DNA of 64,000 nt from an uncultured Flavobacteriaceae bacterium (GCA_947500385.1 CANMSA010000001.1:372001-436000), one strand, 5' to 3'; positions 44,946 through 53,809 are shown, counted from the first letter of the stretch. Notes: generated by a model not told the origin, from the sequence alone. Made by a program: numbers and translations.

Positions 44946-46797
44946 CAAAGATGCAGATGCCGTTGCCGTGGTGCTCTTTGAAAGAGGTGATCATTATTTT
45001 AAGGTCGTAAATGATAAGGTTCGTCTTATTAAAGAATACCATGCCAAAATAAAAATATTGGATATTAAGGGGTTCAACCACGGTACCATTCAAATTCCCT
45101 ACTATCACAATGACACCTCTACTGAAAAAATTACAAAGATAAAAGCGATTACCCACAACGGAGCGAACCAATACCGTGTGTTGCCTTCCGAGATGTTTAC
45201 CGTAGACCTTACTGAACGGTGGAAAGCTACCAAATTCACCTTTCCTAAAATCCAAAAAGGAAGTGTTCTAGAATACACTTATTCCATCACCTCCCCATAT
45301 TTCGGTAATTTCGACGGATGGGCATTTCAATCTGAAATCCCCAAAATGTATAGTGAATTCAATGCACGTATACCGGGCAATTTTATTTATAATCGTTCTC
45401 TAACCGGTTACTTAAAACTGGATACCAATGATGCCACTATTGAGAAAAACTGCTTTTTCTTAAGAGGGGCCGGCGATGCCGATTGTGAGATATTGAAATA
45501 TGCTATGAAGGATATTCCTGCCTTTAAAATGGATGAAGAATACGCACTCTCCGAAAAAAATTATATTGCCCAGATCGAATTTGAAATGTCCGAAATGATC
45601 GGTGTAGATGGTACAAGCGATAAGTACACCAAATCTTGGAAGGATGTTGATCGGGAGTTCCGATCGGATAAGGATATCGGAAGGCAGTTAACTAAAAAAA
45701 GTTTTTTTGAAAAAAATGTCCCAACGTCCTTGTTGGTAGAGGGAGATGCGATGGGAAGGGCAAAAAATATTTACCAATTTGTCCAAAACCATTTTACATG
45801 GAACGAGGAATACGGGGTATACAACGATAATAGGGTAAAGCAGGCTTTTGAACAAAAAAAGGGTACTACGGCCGAAATCAACATGTCGTTGATCAACTTA
45901 CTCAATGCGGCGGGCATCCCGACACATTTAATGCTATTGGCCACCCGCAAGCGGGGATTGCCCAAGAAAGTCCATCCTGTAATGAACGACTTTAACTATA
46001 CGGTGGCCAAAACAACTATCGATGGTCAAGACTATCTTCTGGACGCTTCGGATAAGTATCATCCTTTTGGCTATTTACCCTTTCGTGCCCTAAACCACTA
46101 TGGTAGGGTAATGGACTTCAAAAATGAGAGCTATTGGTACGATATTAAACCCAACACCAAAAACAAATACCAGGTGCGCGCAAATGTTAAATTTGATCTT
46201 GAATCTCAAAATGCTACAGGCATTTTAGATGTATTTACCACTGGGTACAAAGCCATACAAAAAAGAAAGCAGATCAACTACTATTCAGAAGAAGCTTATC
46301 TTGATAAGATAGAAGGGCAATTTGAAGGTGAGTTTGCCATTACTTCCTATGAATTGAACAAAGAGCGGAGTAATGAGGAAAAAGTAGCCGAACGTTTTGC
46401 CTTTGAAATCGAAGAGGTAGTGCAAGGCGACCTGCTGTATTTTAATCCCTTCTTGATTCGTTTTTTTGATGAAAACCCGTTCAAAGTAAAAGAGCGTACC
46501 TACCCAATTGATTTTGGCTACCCGGCAACTTACCGCTACCAAGTAGGTATCCAGATTCCCGAAGGTTTTGAAGTAAAAGAACTTCCCGAAAAGAAAGCAA
46601 TCGCACTTGATGAAAGCAGGCGGGTTACCTACCGCTTTTTCAGCGATCAAAAACAAAATTCGGTTTTGTTGTCTTTTGACCTTTCATTGAACAGCTCCCA
46701 TTTTAAGGCCGAGAATTATGAGATGATCAAGGATTTATTCAAACAAATCGTTAATGATCAGAAAAACGCCCTGGTGGTGCTGCAGCGGAAACCTTGA
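44905..46797 (+). CDS. DUF3857/transglutaminase-like protein, apparently frameshifted at its 5' end
   Basis: A 630-codon frame from a TTG. Residues ~10-200 are DUF3857-like (TYDKDADAVAVVLFERGDHY, LIKEYHAKIKILD). A transglutaminase-like core follows (about 285-400: NIYQFVQNHFTWNEEYG; the usual catalytic Cys position reads GTTAEINMSLINLLNAAGIP, so Cys appears replaced). The C-terminus is beta-rich. The protein should be exported, but the signal peptide lies in another frame (44829-44945). Either one base is wrong in the sequence or the gene is a recent pseudogene; the long intact remainder favours sequencing error or very recent mutation. The function is unknown. Confidence 0.75.
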   Translation: MGMLPPPSNVTTYDKDADAVAVVLFERGDHYFKVVNDKVRLIKEYHAKIKILDIKGFNHGTIQIPYYHNDTSTEKITKIKAITHNGANQYRVLPSEMFTVDLTERWKATKFTFPKIQKGSVLEYTYSITSPYFGNFDGWAFQSEIPKMYSEFNARIPGNFIYNRSLTGYLKLDTNDATIEKNCFFLRGAGDADCEILKYAMKDIPAFKMDEEYALSEKNYIAQIEFEMSEMIGVDGTSDKYTKSWKDVDREFRSDKDIGRQLTKKSFFEKNVPTSLLVEGDAMGRAKNIYQFVQNHFTWNEEYGVYNDNRVKQAFEQKKGTTAEINMSLINLLNAAGIPTHLMLLATRKRGLPKKVHPVMNDFNYTVAKTTIDGQDYLLDASDKYHPFGYLPFRALNHYGRVMDFKNESYWYDIKPNTKNKYQVRANVKFDLESQNATGILDVFTTGYKAIQKRKQINYYSEEAYLDKIEGQFEGEFAITSYELNKERSNEEKVAERFAFEIEEVVQGDLLYFNPFLIRFFDENPFKVKERTYPIDFGYPATYRYQVGIQIPEGFEVKELPEKKAIALDESRRVTYRFFSDQKQNSVLLSFDLSLNSSHFKAENYEMIKDLFKQIVNDQKNALVVLQRKP

Positions 46798-46913
46798 AAT
46801 CAAGCCCACATTCAAATAGCAAATCGGAGCCTTTGGATGTTGGATGCAATAGGCGCAACTAAAAACTCAAACGTCCATTCCAAATTCAGTAGTGAATACT
46901 TATTGCTGAATAC

Positions 46914-46987
46914 CGCTCACTGCCCACCGTTTACTTCCCATTCTGTTCACTGCTCACCGCGGACTGCTCACCGCGCACTGCTCACTG
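46914..46987. repeat. Short GC-rich tandem repeats
   Basis: TTCACTGCTCACCG (46946-46959), CGGACTGCTCACCG (46960-46973) and CGCACTGCTCACTG (46974-46987) are three consecutive 14-bp units; two decayed units precede them from about 46914. Composition and periodicity differ from the AT-rich surroundings. Confidence 0.75.
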
Positions 46988-47079
46988 TTTGGATGTTAAA
47001 CGAACAACTAAATGCTAGTTACCGATCAATGGGCGCAAAACGTACTCGCCCCAAAACGCATGCGGTAACCAAAGTTACC

Positions 47080-47108
47080 TTGCTGTTTTACTTTTTACAG
47101 TACCTTTG
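47080..47108 (+). promoter_or_regulatory. Promoter of the SulP gene (leaderless)
   Basis: TTG (47080-47082), an 18-bp spacer and a perfect TACCTTTG (47101-47108). Transcription would begin within a few bases of the ATG at 47113, so the mRNA would have essentially no leader. Confidence 0.6.
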
Positions 47109-47112
47109 AACC

Positions 47113-48855
47113 ATGCAAAAGTTCCTACCTTTTTTAGGATGGTTGCCAACCTACCAAAAAACCGACTTTACCAAAGATCTTATAGCGGGTCTCACCGTGG
47201 GAATCGTATTGGTACCGCAAGGAATGGCGTATGCCATGATTGCAGGGCTTCCACCGGTTTATGGCCTTTATACCGCAATTATGCCATTGATTTTGTATGT
47301 CTTTTTAGGAACCTCGCGACAGGTCGCCATGGGTCCCGTTGCTATGGATTCTATCTTGGTAGCGGCCGGTTTGGGAACATTGGCTCTTGTAGGGGTTGAA
47401 AGCTATATAGCCATGGCGTTGGTTTTAAGCTTCATGGTGGGGTTGATTCAGTTCCTACTGGGCTTGTTTCGTATGGGTTTTTTGGTACACTTCCTCTCAA
47501 AACCCGTCATAAGCGGCTTTACCTCGGGTGCAGCCATCATTATTATTTTCAGCCAGTTAGAACATCTTCTGGGAACCGATATCGTGGGAAGCAACCAGTT
47601 TCACCAATTGGTGCTAAATGCATTCGAAAAACTAGGTGATACCAATGTTTATGACCTCATGATCGGACTCTTGGGCATCCTGATCATCGTATTGTTCAAG
47701 AAATGGGACAAACGAATACCCGCAATACTCCTAGTGGTATTTTTGGGTATTTTGGCAGTGTACTCCCTAGGCCTACAGGACTATGGTGTAGCTATTGTAG
47801 GTACCGTTCCCGAAGGACTTCCCATGTTCAACATCCCCAATATCACGATTAAAAATCTTTTGGACATTTGGCCCATAGCGCTCACTTTGGCCTTGGTCGG
47901 TTACTTGGAAACGATTTCGATCGGGAAGGCTATTGAAGAAAAAAACAGCGCCAGTACCATCGACCCAAATCAAGAATTGATCGCCTTAGGAACCGCCAAT
48001 GTAGTGGGTTCCTTTTTTCAATCCTATATTTCCACGGCCAGTTTTTCGCGATCGGCGATCAATAATGAATCCGGGGCGAGCACCCCTTTGGCATCCCTTA
48101 TAAGTGTGGTATTGGTGGTGTTGACCTTGTTATTCTTCACTCCCCTTTTCTATTACCTGCCCAATGCAATCCTGGCAAGCATCATCATGGTCTCGGTCTT
48201 CAGTCTTATTGATATTCGGTATCCCAAAAGCCTGTTCCAACACCGCAAAGATGAATTGCTTGTATTGTTGGCTACCTTCTTGGCGACTCTCTTTATTGGT
48301 ATCAAAGAAGGTATTTTAATAGGGGTACTGTTTTCCTTATTACTAATGGTGTATCGCACCTCCAATCCTCACTTCGCAATTTTGGGAAACATCAAAAACT
48401 CGGACTACTACAAAAATGTGAAGCGTTTTGGAGACGAAGCTATTTTAAGGGAGGATCTTTTAACAGTGCGTTTTGACGCGCAACTGTATTTTGGGAATGC
48501 CAATTACTTTAAAAAGCAGTTGTTGCAGGCCGTTGAGGACAAAGGAGAAGGCCTAAAGGTGGTGATTCTCAACGCCGAGGCTATAAATTATATTGATTCT
48601 ACCGGTGCGCAAATGCTGACGAAGGTAATCGATGATCTGAAAGCCCGCGGACTCCAATTTTACATTGCCGGTGCCATTGGGCCTACCCGAGACATTATTT
48701 TTCGAAGCGGCATCATCAATTCCTTAAAAAAAGAACACCTGTTTGTAAAAATCAAGGAGGCGGTCGCCTATTTCGAAGACCCTAAATGCCTGACGGCCCT
48801 GCAGGATAAGGTGGCACACCAAAATAAGAACGCGGTAACCAATGTTACAAACTAA
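47113..48855 (+). CDS. SulP-family anion permease with STAS domain
   Basis: A 580-residue inner-membrane transporter. It has the SulP start (FLGWLPTYQKTDFTKDLIAG, then GIVLVPQGMAYAMIAGLPPV), 10-12 membrane helices and a C-terminal STAS domain (about 440-555; VVILNAEAINYIDSTGAQML). SulP proteins move sulfate or other anions such as bicarbonate. The two genes downstream encode sulfur-handling proteins (MBL-rhodanese, YgaP-like), which favours a sulfur-related role, but the substrate cannot be read from sequence. Confidence 0.92.
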   Translation: MQKFLPFLGWLPTYQKTDFTKDLIAGLTVGIVLVPQGMAYAMIAGLPPVYGLYTAIMPLILYVFLGTSRQVAMGPVAMDSILVAAGLGTLALVGVESYIAMALVLSFMVGLIQFLLGLFRMGFLVHFLSKPVISGFTSGAAIIIIFSQLEHLLGTDIVGSNQFHQLVLNAFEKLGDTNVYDLMIGLLGILIIVLFKKWDKRIPAILLVVFLGILAVYSLGLQDYGVAIVGTVPEGLPMFNIPNITIKNLLDIWPIALTLALVGYLETISIGKAIEEKNSASTIDPNQELIALGTANVVGSFFQSYISTASFSRSAINNESGASTPLASLISVVLVVLTLLFFTPLFYYLPNAILASIIMVSVFSLIDIRYPKSLFQHRKDELLVLLATFLATLFIGIKEGILIGVLFSLLLMVYRTSNPHFAILGNIKNSDYYKNVKRFGDEAILREDLLTVRFDAQLYFGNANYFKKQLLQAVEDKGEGLKVVILNAEAINYIDSTGAQMLTKVIDDLKARGLQFYIAGAIGPTRDIIFRSGIINSLKKEHLFVKIKEAVAYFEDPKCLTALQDKVAHQNKNAVTNVTN

Positions 48856-48930
48856 ACATACATTTCATGCTATCTTTACAAAAGAATAGTGGCAGTGGTG
48901 AATGGCATAATTGAAGAAAAGAAGAAACCT

Positions 48931-50340
48931 ATGAATATAGAACAGATCTATACCGGATGCCTTGCTCAAGGGGCGTACTATATAGAGAGCAATGGTGAAG
49001 TGGCCATTATAGACCCTCTTAGGGAGGTAGACCCCTACCTGGCCAGGGCAAAAAATGATGATGCAAAAATTAAATACATTTTTGAAACACATTTTCATGC
49101 CGATTTCGTGAGCGGTCATGTCACCCTGTCAAAGCAAACCGGAGCCCCCATAATTTATGGGCCGCAAGCCAATCCTACTTTTGACGCGATCATCGCTGAA
49201 GACGGGCAAGAATTCCCTTTGGGCGATGTACGCATAAAAGTGCTCCATACACCCGGTCATACAATGGAAAGCACCACCTATTTATTGAAGGACAAAAGAG
49301 GAAAGGACTATGCTATTTTCTCAGGGGACACCCTTTTTTTGGGAGATGTAGGGCGCCCGGACCTAGCACAAAAAGCAGCGGATGTTACCCAAGAAGATTT
49401 GGCGGGTATCCTGTATGATAGTCTGCGATCCAAAATTATGCCGCTAAGCGACGACGTTATCGTGTATCCCGCACATGGTGCTGGATCCGCCTGTGGCAAA
49501 AATATGATGAAAGAAACGGTAGATTCCCTCGGGAACCAAAAGAAAATGAACTATGCCCTGCGAGCAGATATGACCAGGCAAGAGTTTATCGCAGAGGTTA
49601 CGGAAGGGTTGCTGCCCCCACCGAAATACTTTCCCCTAAACGTACAGATGAACCGGGAAGGGTATGAAGACATTGGGGAAGTACTAAAAAGAGGAACCAC
49701 TGCGCTTGCCCCGGAAGCATTTGAACGTGCGGCGAACGAAACGGGCGCAATTGTCTTGGATGTACGGCACCAAAACGATTTTGTACAAGGCCATGTACCG
49801 CGCTCTATTTTTATAGGACTAAATGGCGATTTTGCGCCCTGGGTAGGCGCCCTGATCGCGGATACCAAACAAGCGCTACTACTTGTTACTCCCAAGGGAA
49901 AAGAGGCCGAAACCATAACCCGTTTATCACGTGTTGGTTTTGACGGTACCATTGGTTATTTAGACGGCGGTTTTGAACATTGGCAACAGAGCGGAAAACA
50001 GTTCGATACGATGCCTTCCTTTAGTGCAACGATGGCGAAGGAAAAAATGGAAGCGAGCCAAGCATTGGTCTTTGATGTACGAAAAGAAACAGAATATCAG
50101 GCATCACATCTGGTAAACGTGAAGCATACCCCTTTGAGCGACCTGAACTCATTTCTTTCCGAATTTCCAAAAGAAGGTGACTTTTATGTGCATTGTGCCG
50201 GAGGGTACCGGTCGGTTATCGCGGGATCTATCTTAAAAAGTAGGGGCATTCACAACTTGGTAAATATAGAAGGTGGTTTCGGGGCCTTGAAAGAAGCAGG
50301 AGCGGCCGTGACCAACTATGTTTGCCCGTCTACACAATAA
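48931..50340 (+). CDS. MBL-fold hydrolase fused to two rhodanese domains
   Basis: About 469 residues from the ATG at 48931 (MNIEQIYTGCLAQG); the frame extends to a GTG at 48889, but the family begins at the later site. The metallo-beta-lactamase domain (about 1-240) has ETHFHADFVSGH, HTPGHTMEST, FSGDTLF and PAHGAGS metal ligands, like ETHE1-type persulfide dioxygenases. Two rhodanese domains follow. The second has its catalytic loop (HCAGGYRS); the first lacks a Cys in the same place (LLVTPKGKEAE) and is probably structural. It likely oxidises or transfers persulfide sulfur. Confidence 0.9.
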   Translation: MNIEQIYTGCLAQGAYYIESNGEVAIIDPLREVDPYLARAKNDDAKIKYIFETHFHADFVSGHVTLSKQTGAPIIYGPQANPTFDAIIAEDGQEFPLGDVRIKVLHTPGHTMESTTYLLKDKRGKDYAIFSGDTLFLGDVGRPDLAQKAADVTQEDLAGILYDSLRSKIMPLSDDVIVYPAHGAGSACGKNMMKETVDSLGNQKKMNYALRADMTRQEFIAEVTEGLLPPPKYFPLNVQMNREGYEDIGEVLKRGTTALAPEAFERAANETGAIVLDVRHQNDFVQGHVPRSIFIGLNGDFAPWVGALIADTKQALLLVTPKGKEAETITRLSRVGFDGTIGYLDGGFEHWQQSGKQFDTMPSFSATMAKEKMEASQALVFDVRKETEYQASHLVNVKHTPLSDLNSFLSEFPKEGDFYVHCAGGYRSVIAGSILKSRGIHNLVNIEGGFGALKEAGAAVTNYVCPSTQ

Positions 50341-50423
50341 GTATAGCGTAACACTGCCCTTAGAACCGTAGACACCTCATCCCAGTGCTCATTAAACTGT
50401 AATACGAACATAAAAAAGCAACC

Positions 50424-50636
50424 ATGAAAACCAACATGAGTAAAACCGATCGTCTAGTACGTACACTGGTCGCTATAGGAGTAGCGCTATTGATCTATTT
50501 CGATATAGTTTCCGGAATTTTCGCTTATATACTGCTCGCCTTGGCCGGAATCTTTGTATTGACCAGTCTGGTTAATTTTTGTCCACTGTACCGCCTTTTA
50601 GGAATTAGTACCTGCAGCGTGCCAAAGAAGAAATAG
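50424..50636 (+). CDS. DUF2892/YgaP-like small membrane protein
   Basis: A 70-residue protein with two membrane helices (VRTLVAIGVALLIYFDIVSG and FAYILLALAGIFVLTSLVNF), starting MSKTDRLVRT after a possible earlier ATG. This matches the DUF2892 membrane unit that in YgaP is fused to a rhodanese domain. It contains two Cys (FCPLYRLLGISTC). Together with the preceding MBL-rhodanese gene it probably forms a sulfur-handling module. A strong terminator follows. Confidence 0.82.
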   Translation: MKTNMSKTDRLVRTLVAIGVALLIYFDIVSGIFAYILLALAGIFVLTSLVNFCPLYRLLGISTCSVPKKK

Positions 50637-50668
50637 CGCTTTTGGCTTTGATTTCATTCAGTTACCGG

Positions 50669-50700
50669 GCCTAAAACCTTCTTTTAGGCTCTTTTTTTTA
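50669..50700 (+). terminator. Terminator of the sulfur module
   Basis: An 8-bp stem GCCTAAAA / TTTTAGGC with a 5-nt loop, followed by TCTTTTTTTA, lies 33 bp after the YgaP-like gene. Confidence 0.88.
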
Positions 50701-50821
50701 TGATAGCTCTAAAGAATTGAGCTATTTTTTAAGAAATTCGTAAATGTTAAAGAAATCATAACATTTTTGACGGGACCAGCTGGCTTATTTAGTACCTTTA
50801 ATAAGAATTACTTTACGAAGA

Positions 50822-51004
50822 ATGATTAAAAACTTTCTGGAGCGCATTGGCATCATGAATGCCATCATGCTCTTGGTGGTAGTATCCATCATCCTTGTTT
50901 CTGAATATATGTTCCTTAAAGGGGACAAACTAGATGCAATATTTATTGCCTTCTGGGCGCCGACCATACTTGGTTTTATGAATTATTTTAAGCACAAAAA
51001 GTAA
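50822..51004 (+). CDS. Small two-helix membrane protein
   Basis: A 60-residue protein with two predicted helices (IMNAIMLLVVVSIILVSEYM and AIFIAFWAPTILGFMNYF) and a basic C-terminus. No family is recognised. It is translationally coupled to the next small gene: its stop TAA overlaps that gene's ATG (TAATG). A separate TACCTTTA-like -7 element lies about 25 bp upstream. Confidence 0.6.
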   Translation: MIKNFLERIGIMNAIMLLVVVSIILVSEYMFLKGDKLDAIFIAFWAPTILGFMNYFKHKK

Positions 51005-51099
51005 TGGATTTTATTTTACTATATTCCATTTTTGTCGCTATAGTCTTTACCATTTGGATGCTTTTTGTGATTCGCATGTATAAAAAGCTCAAAGATTAA
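51004..51099 (+). CDS. 31-residue single-helix membrane protein
   Basis: The ATG overlaps the stop of the preceding small gene by one base (TAATG), a typical coupling signal. The product is one membrane helix (start MDFILLYSIFVAIVFTIWML) with a basic end (RMYKKLKD). Its size and coupling suggest a two-subunit small membrane complex, but no family is recognised. It is convergent with the DnaQ-like gene, whose stop codon lies 6 bp away. Confidence 0.55.
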   Translation: MDFILLYSIFVAIVFTIWMLFVIRMYKKLKD

Positions 51100-51105
51100 A
51101 GGTCT

Positions 51106-52485
51106 TTAGACGACCCGATCCGTCAACACTAAGATATTCCCCTTATTCTTATTGAGATACGACTGTATGATGCCCTGCGTTTCAACGGTATTGCGCTGTG
51201 GTATTAAATAGGCCTCCAAGTCTTCCCGATTAGCAAGTTGCATTTCATTTTCCACAAAACCGTAGCCACTGTAAGCTCCATTCTCCAGCAAAATAAAAGC
51301 ACTTTCAGAAGGGTTGCGTCCTTTTTGTCGGATGACCATATCATCCCCTTTTACATCGGCGTAGGCAATAGCCTCTTCAACCCTTTTATTGTAGTCCGCT
51401 ACGGACTCCGTATCCCGACATACCCCTCGGCATTCGGTAATACTATAGTGTGAACACGCCCCGTTGCTTTCTTGCAGATGGCAAAACTTAGGACATAGTT
51501 CGAACATCTTACATAGGTGTTCTAAAAAGGTGCGACAAGCCGTGGGGCTATAACACACCGTAATGGCTTTGGGAACCATTTTAAGTTTATTGTATGCCAG
51601 GTGCAAAACCCCTTTTCGGTCTTGATATGCAAAAATACCATACTGCTGAACCGTTCTTTTCTGGGCGCGATTGTATATGGGGAAATGATGCTTGATAGCC
51701 GATGATTCCATCAACAAGGCCAGTAGTTCGCTGCCCGATAGTTCAAAGTCTATATCCGTGGTCTCCTGACAGAGCCGTACTTCCTTCGAGGATTTGTCGT
51801 AAAAATGTCCCAAAACCCTTTTTTTGATGTTGATGGCCTTCCCTACATAAATAATCGTACCCGTCGTATTCTTGAAATAATATACCCCGGGGGCAGACGG
51901 GAGGTTTTCGAAGGTTTCCCTAGGCAGCCCCGGTGGTAGGGTCGCCTCCTGAGAACGGGAATTTAAAAAGGTCTTGAATACTTTTTCCGCGCCATCGGCC
52001 CGAAGCAATTTTGCAAACAAGAGTACGGTGGCATGGGCATCACCTCTTGCCCGGTGCCGATCCGAAAGAGGAATGTTTAAGGCCGAGCAGAGTTTCCCCA
52101 AGCTATAGGAGCGATATCCTGGAATCAGTTTACGGGAAAGTCGTACCGTGCATAATTTTTTGCGCACAAAATCGAGCCCAATATGCTTCAACTCGTTCTT
52201 GATCACATTATAATCAAAATTGACGCTATGCGCCACAAAAATACATCCTTTGGTAATTTCTAGAATCCTTTGGGCAATCTCGTCAATTTTTGGCGCCCCG
52301 CGGACCGTTTCATTATCAATACCCGTTAGCCCGGTAATAAAGTACGGAATTTCACATTCGGGATCTACAAGTGAGGTAAACTCATCAATTACTTCGTGTC
52401 CGTCGTATTTGAAAATAGAAATTTCTGTAATCCGGTTTCCCTTGATTCCATTTCCAGTGGTTTCTATATCAACAATCGTATACAC
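51106..52485 (-). CDS. DnaQ-type exonuclease fused to GIY-YIG (UvrC-like) nuclease
   Basis: A 459-residue fusion. Residues 1-160 are a DEDDh 3'-5' exonuclease (YTIVDIETTGNGIKG, VAHSVNFDYNVIKNEL, HRARGDAHATV). Residues ~195-285 are a GIY-YIG endonuclease like the UvrC N-terminus (APGVYYFKNTTGTIIYVGKA, KKRVLGHF, ESSAIKHHFPIYNRAQK). The C-terminal part is UvrC/Cho-like, with Cys pairs (LCPKFCHLQ, CRGVCRD). This fusion is widespread in Bacteroidota and other phyla and is presumed to act in DNA repair; the exact reaction is not established here. Confidence 0.9.
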   Translation of the reverse strand: MYTIVDIETTGNGIKGNRITEISIFKYDGHEVIDEFTSLVDPECEIPYFITGLTGIDNETVRGAPKIDEIAQRILEITKGCIFVAHSVNFDYNVIKNELKHIGLDFVRKKLCTVRLSRKLIPGYRSYSLGKLCSALNIPLSDRHRARGDAHATVLLFAKLLRADGAEKVFKTFLNSRSQEATLPPGLPRETFENLPSAPGVYYFKNTTGTIIYVGKAINIKKRVLGHFYDKSSKEVRLCQETTDIDFELSGSELLALLMESSAIKHHFPIYNRAQKRTVQQYGIFAYQDRKGVLHLAYNKLKMVPKAITVCYSPTACRTFLEHLCKMFELCPKFCHLQESNGACSHYSITECRGVCRDTESVADYNKRVEEAIAYADVKGDDMVIRQKGRNPSESAFILLENGAYSGYGFVENEMQLANREDLEAYLIPQRNTVETQGIIQSYLNKNKGNILVLTDRVV

Positions 52486-52566
52486 GTTCTACTGCCTATT
52501 TATAGAATAAAGTTAGGCATTTATTTGAATCGGGCGCCGGGACATTTAGAAGCACCCACTTTTTCT

Positions 52567-52574
52567 TACATTTG
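52567..52574 (+). promoter_or_regulatory. -7 promoter element of the second AraC gene
   Basis: A perfect TACATTTG lies 21 bp before the ATG at 52596 and supports that start. The -33 region is poor, so the promoter may need an activator. Confidence 0.5.
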
Positions 52575-52595
52575 TTGGAATACCGACCCGGCCCC

Positions 52596-53693
52596 ATGAA
52601 ACTCATTGTCGTTTTATCGATTGTATGTATTACTCTTTTCGCGTTGTTGGGTCTCTATCTTATCACCACACAAAAAGGTACTAAAACGGCGAACCGTTTA
52701 TTGGGAAGCTTTTTCATTTTGTGGTCGTTGGATTTGTTGGATGGACTGCTATTACTTCAGGGGTATCAATTGAAGCATCCGCATTTTGCACTTTGGACCG
52801 AGCCTTTTTTTCTCCTGTATGGTCCTTTGCTATTTTTCTATACCAGACTATCGCTGGGAAATGAGCGATTGCCGGGAGTACGCACGTTAATTCACTTCAT
52901 TCCATTTATTCTTGGTCTCCTTTTATTGTTGTTTTCTTTTCACTTACGCCCGGTATCCGAGAAATTGCAGATACTTACCGCCATTACCGATTTTGATCAA
53001 CCAGTAGAATCCCTTTTGATCGCCCCTTTGATTTATGTGCACTTTGCCATCTATCTATGGAAATCGAAAAAACGGATCGGCACAGCTAAAAAGCAATTGG
53101 TAAATTTTTATTCCCATTTTAATATAACGTGGCTCGATAAGCTATTAAACCTTATGATTCTTATATTGGTTTTATCAATACTTATTGGAATCGTACAACA
53201 CATTTCCGGTCAAAAGTACTACGAGACCGCATTAATAGGCGTATTGATTTTAATAGGTATTTTTATCAGTACTATTATTTTCAAAGCTCTTGATCGCCCC
53301 TTCCTAGCTACTCCCGTCACCAGTAAAAAAGAGCATCCCATTGCATCACAAGAAATCGAAACAATTCTTCATAGCATTACGGATTCCCTTGAAAGAAAAC
53401 GCCTTTTTTTAAAACCCGAACTTAGTCTAAAAGATCTTTCAGAAGCTGTGGGGCATCCCAGCAGAAAAGTTTCGCAGGTCATCAATGATCAAATGAACCA
53501 GAGTTTTTTCGACCTTGTTAATGGCTATCGTATCGAAGAGGCAAAAAAGATTTTCAAGGAGAACAACGACCCCAAATTAACCGTATTAGAGGTCATGTAC
53601 GAAGTAGGTTTCAATTCGAAGTCTTCTTTCAATACCCAATTCAAGAAAAAAACCGGACGTACACCCTCTGCATTTTTAAAGGGTAATAGCTGA
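52596..53693 (+). CDS. Membrane-bound AraC-family transcriptional regulator 2
   Basis: About 365 residues from the ATG at 52596 (MKLIVVLSIVCITLFALLGL), preferred over an upstream codon because it lies just after a good -7 element. Seven predicted helices (about 1-235) precede an AraC-type double HTH (about 255-365; LSLKDLSEAVGHPSRKVSQV, VLEVMYEVGFNSKSSFNTQF, TGRTPSAFLKG). It is the same architecture as the gene at 23959. The next gene, a CPBP protease, may be a target. The signal is unknown. Confidence 0.88.
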   Translation: MKLIVVLSIVCITLFALLGLYLITTQKGTKTANRLLGSFFILWSLDLLDGLLLLQGYQLKHPHFALWTEPFFLLYGPLLFFYTRLSLGNERLPGVRTLIHFIPFILGLLLLLFSFHLRPVSEKLQILTAITDFDQPVESLLIAPLIYVHFAIYLWKSKKRIGTAKKQLVNFYSHFNITWLDKLLNLMILILVLSILIGIVQHISGQKYYETALIGVLILIGIFISTIIFKALDRPFLATPVTSKKEHPIASQEIETILHSITDSLERKRLFLKPELSLKDLSEAVGHPSRKVSQVINDQMNQSFFDLVNGYRIEEAKKIFKENNDPKLTVLEVMYEVGFNSKSSFNTQFKKKTGRTPSAFLKGNS

Positions 53694-53770
53694 GTAGTAC
53701 TTTGTTGCGCGTAAAGCCGAACGCATCTAAAGCGTTCGACTTCATGTATTCGGTCGCACAAAACCAGTGG

Positions 53771-53809
53771 TAATACGAGATTTGTCCTGAACAATAAAAT
53801 CTCGTATTA
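53771..53809 (+). promoter_or_regulatory. Hairpin covering the start region of the CPBP gene
   Basis: TAATACGAGATTT (53771-53783) and AAATCTCGTATTA (53797-53809) form a perfect 13-bp inverted repeat with a 13-nt loop. The last A is the first base of the ATG, so the stem would hide the ribosome-binding region of the mRNA. It could also be a protein-binding dyad. Confidence 0.6.

Larger units (their letters stand above)
46798..47112. other. Intergenic region with degenerate short repeats
   Basis: A 315-bp non-coding stretch between the DUF3857 gene and sulP. It holds three 14-bp tandem units and decayed copies (46914-46987) and the sulP promoter (47080-47108). No gene is supported. Confidence 0.5.
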
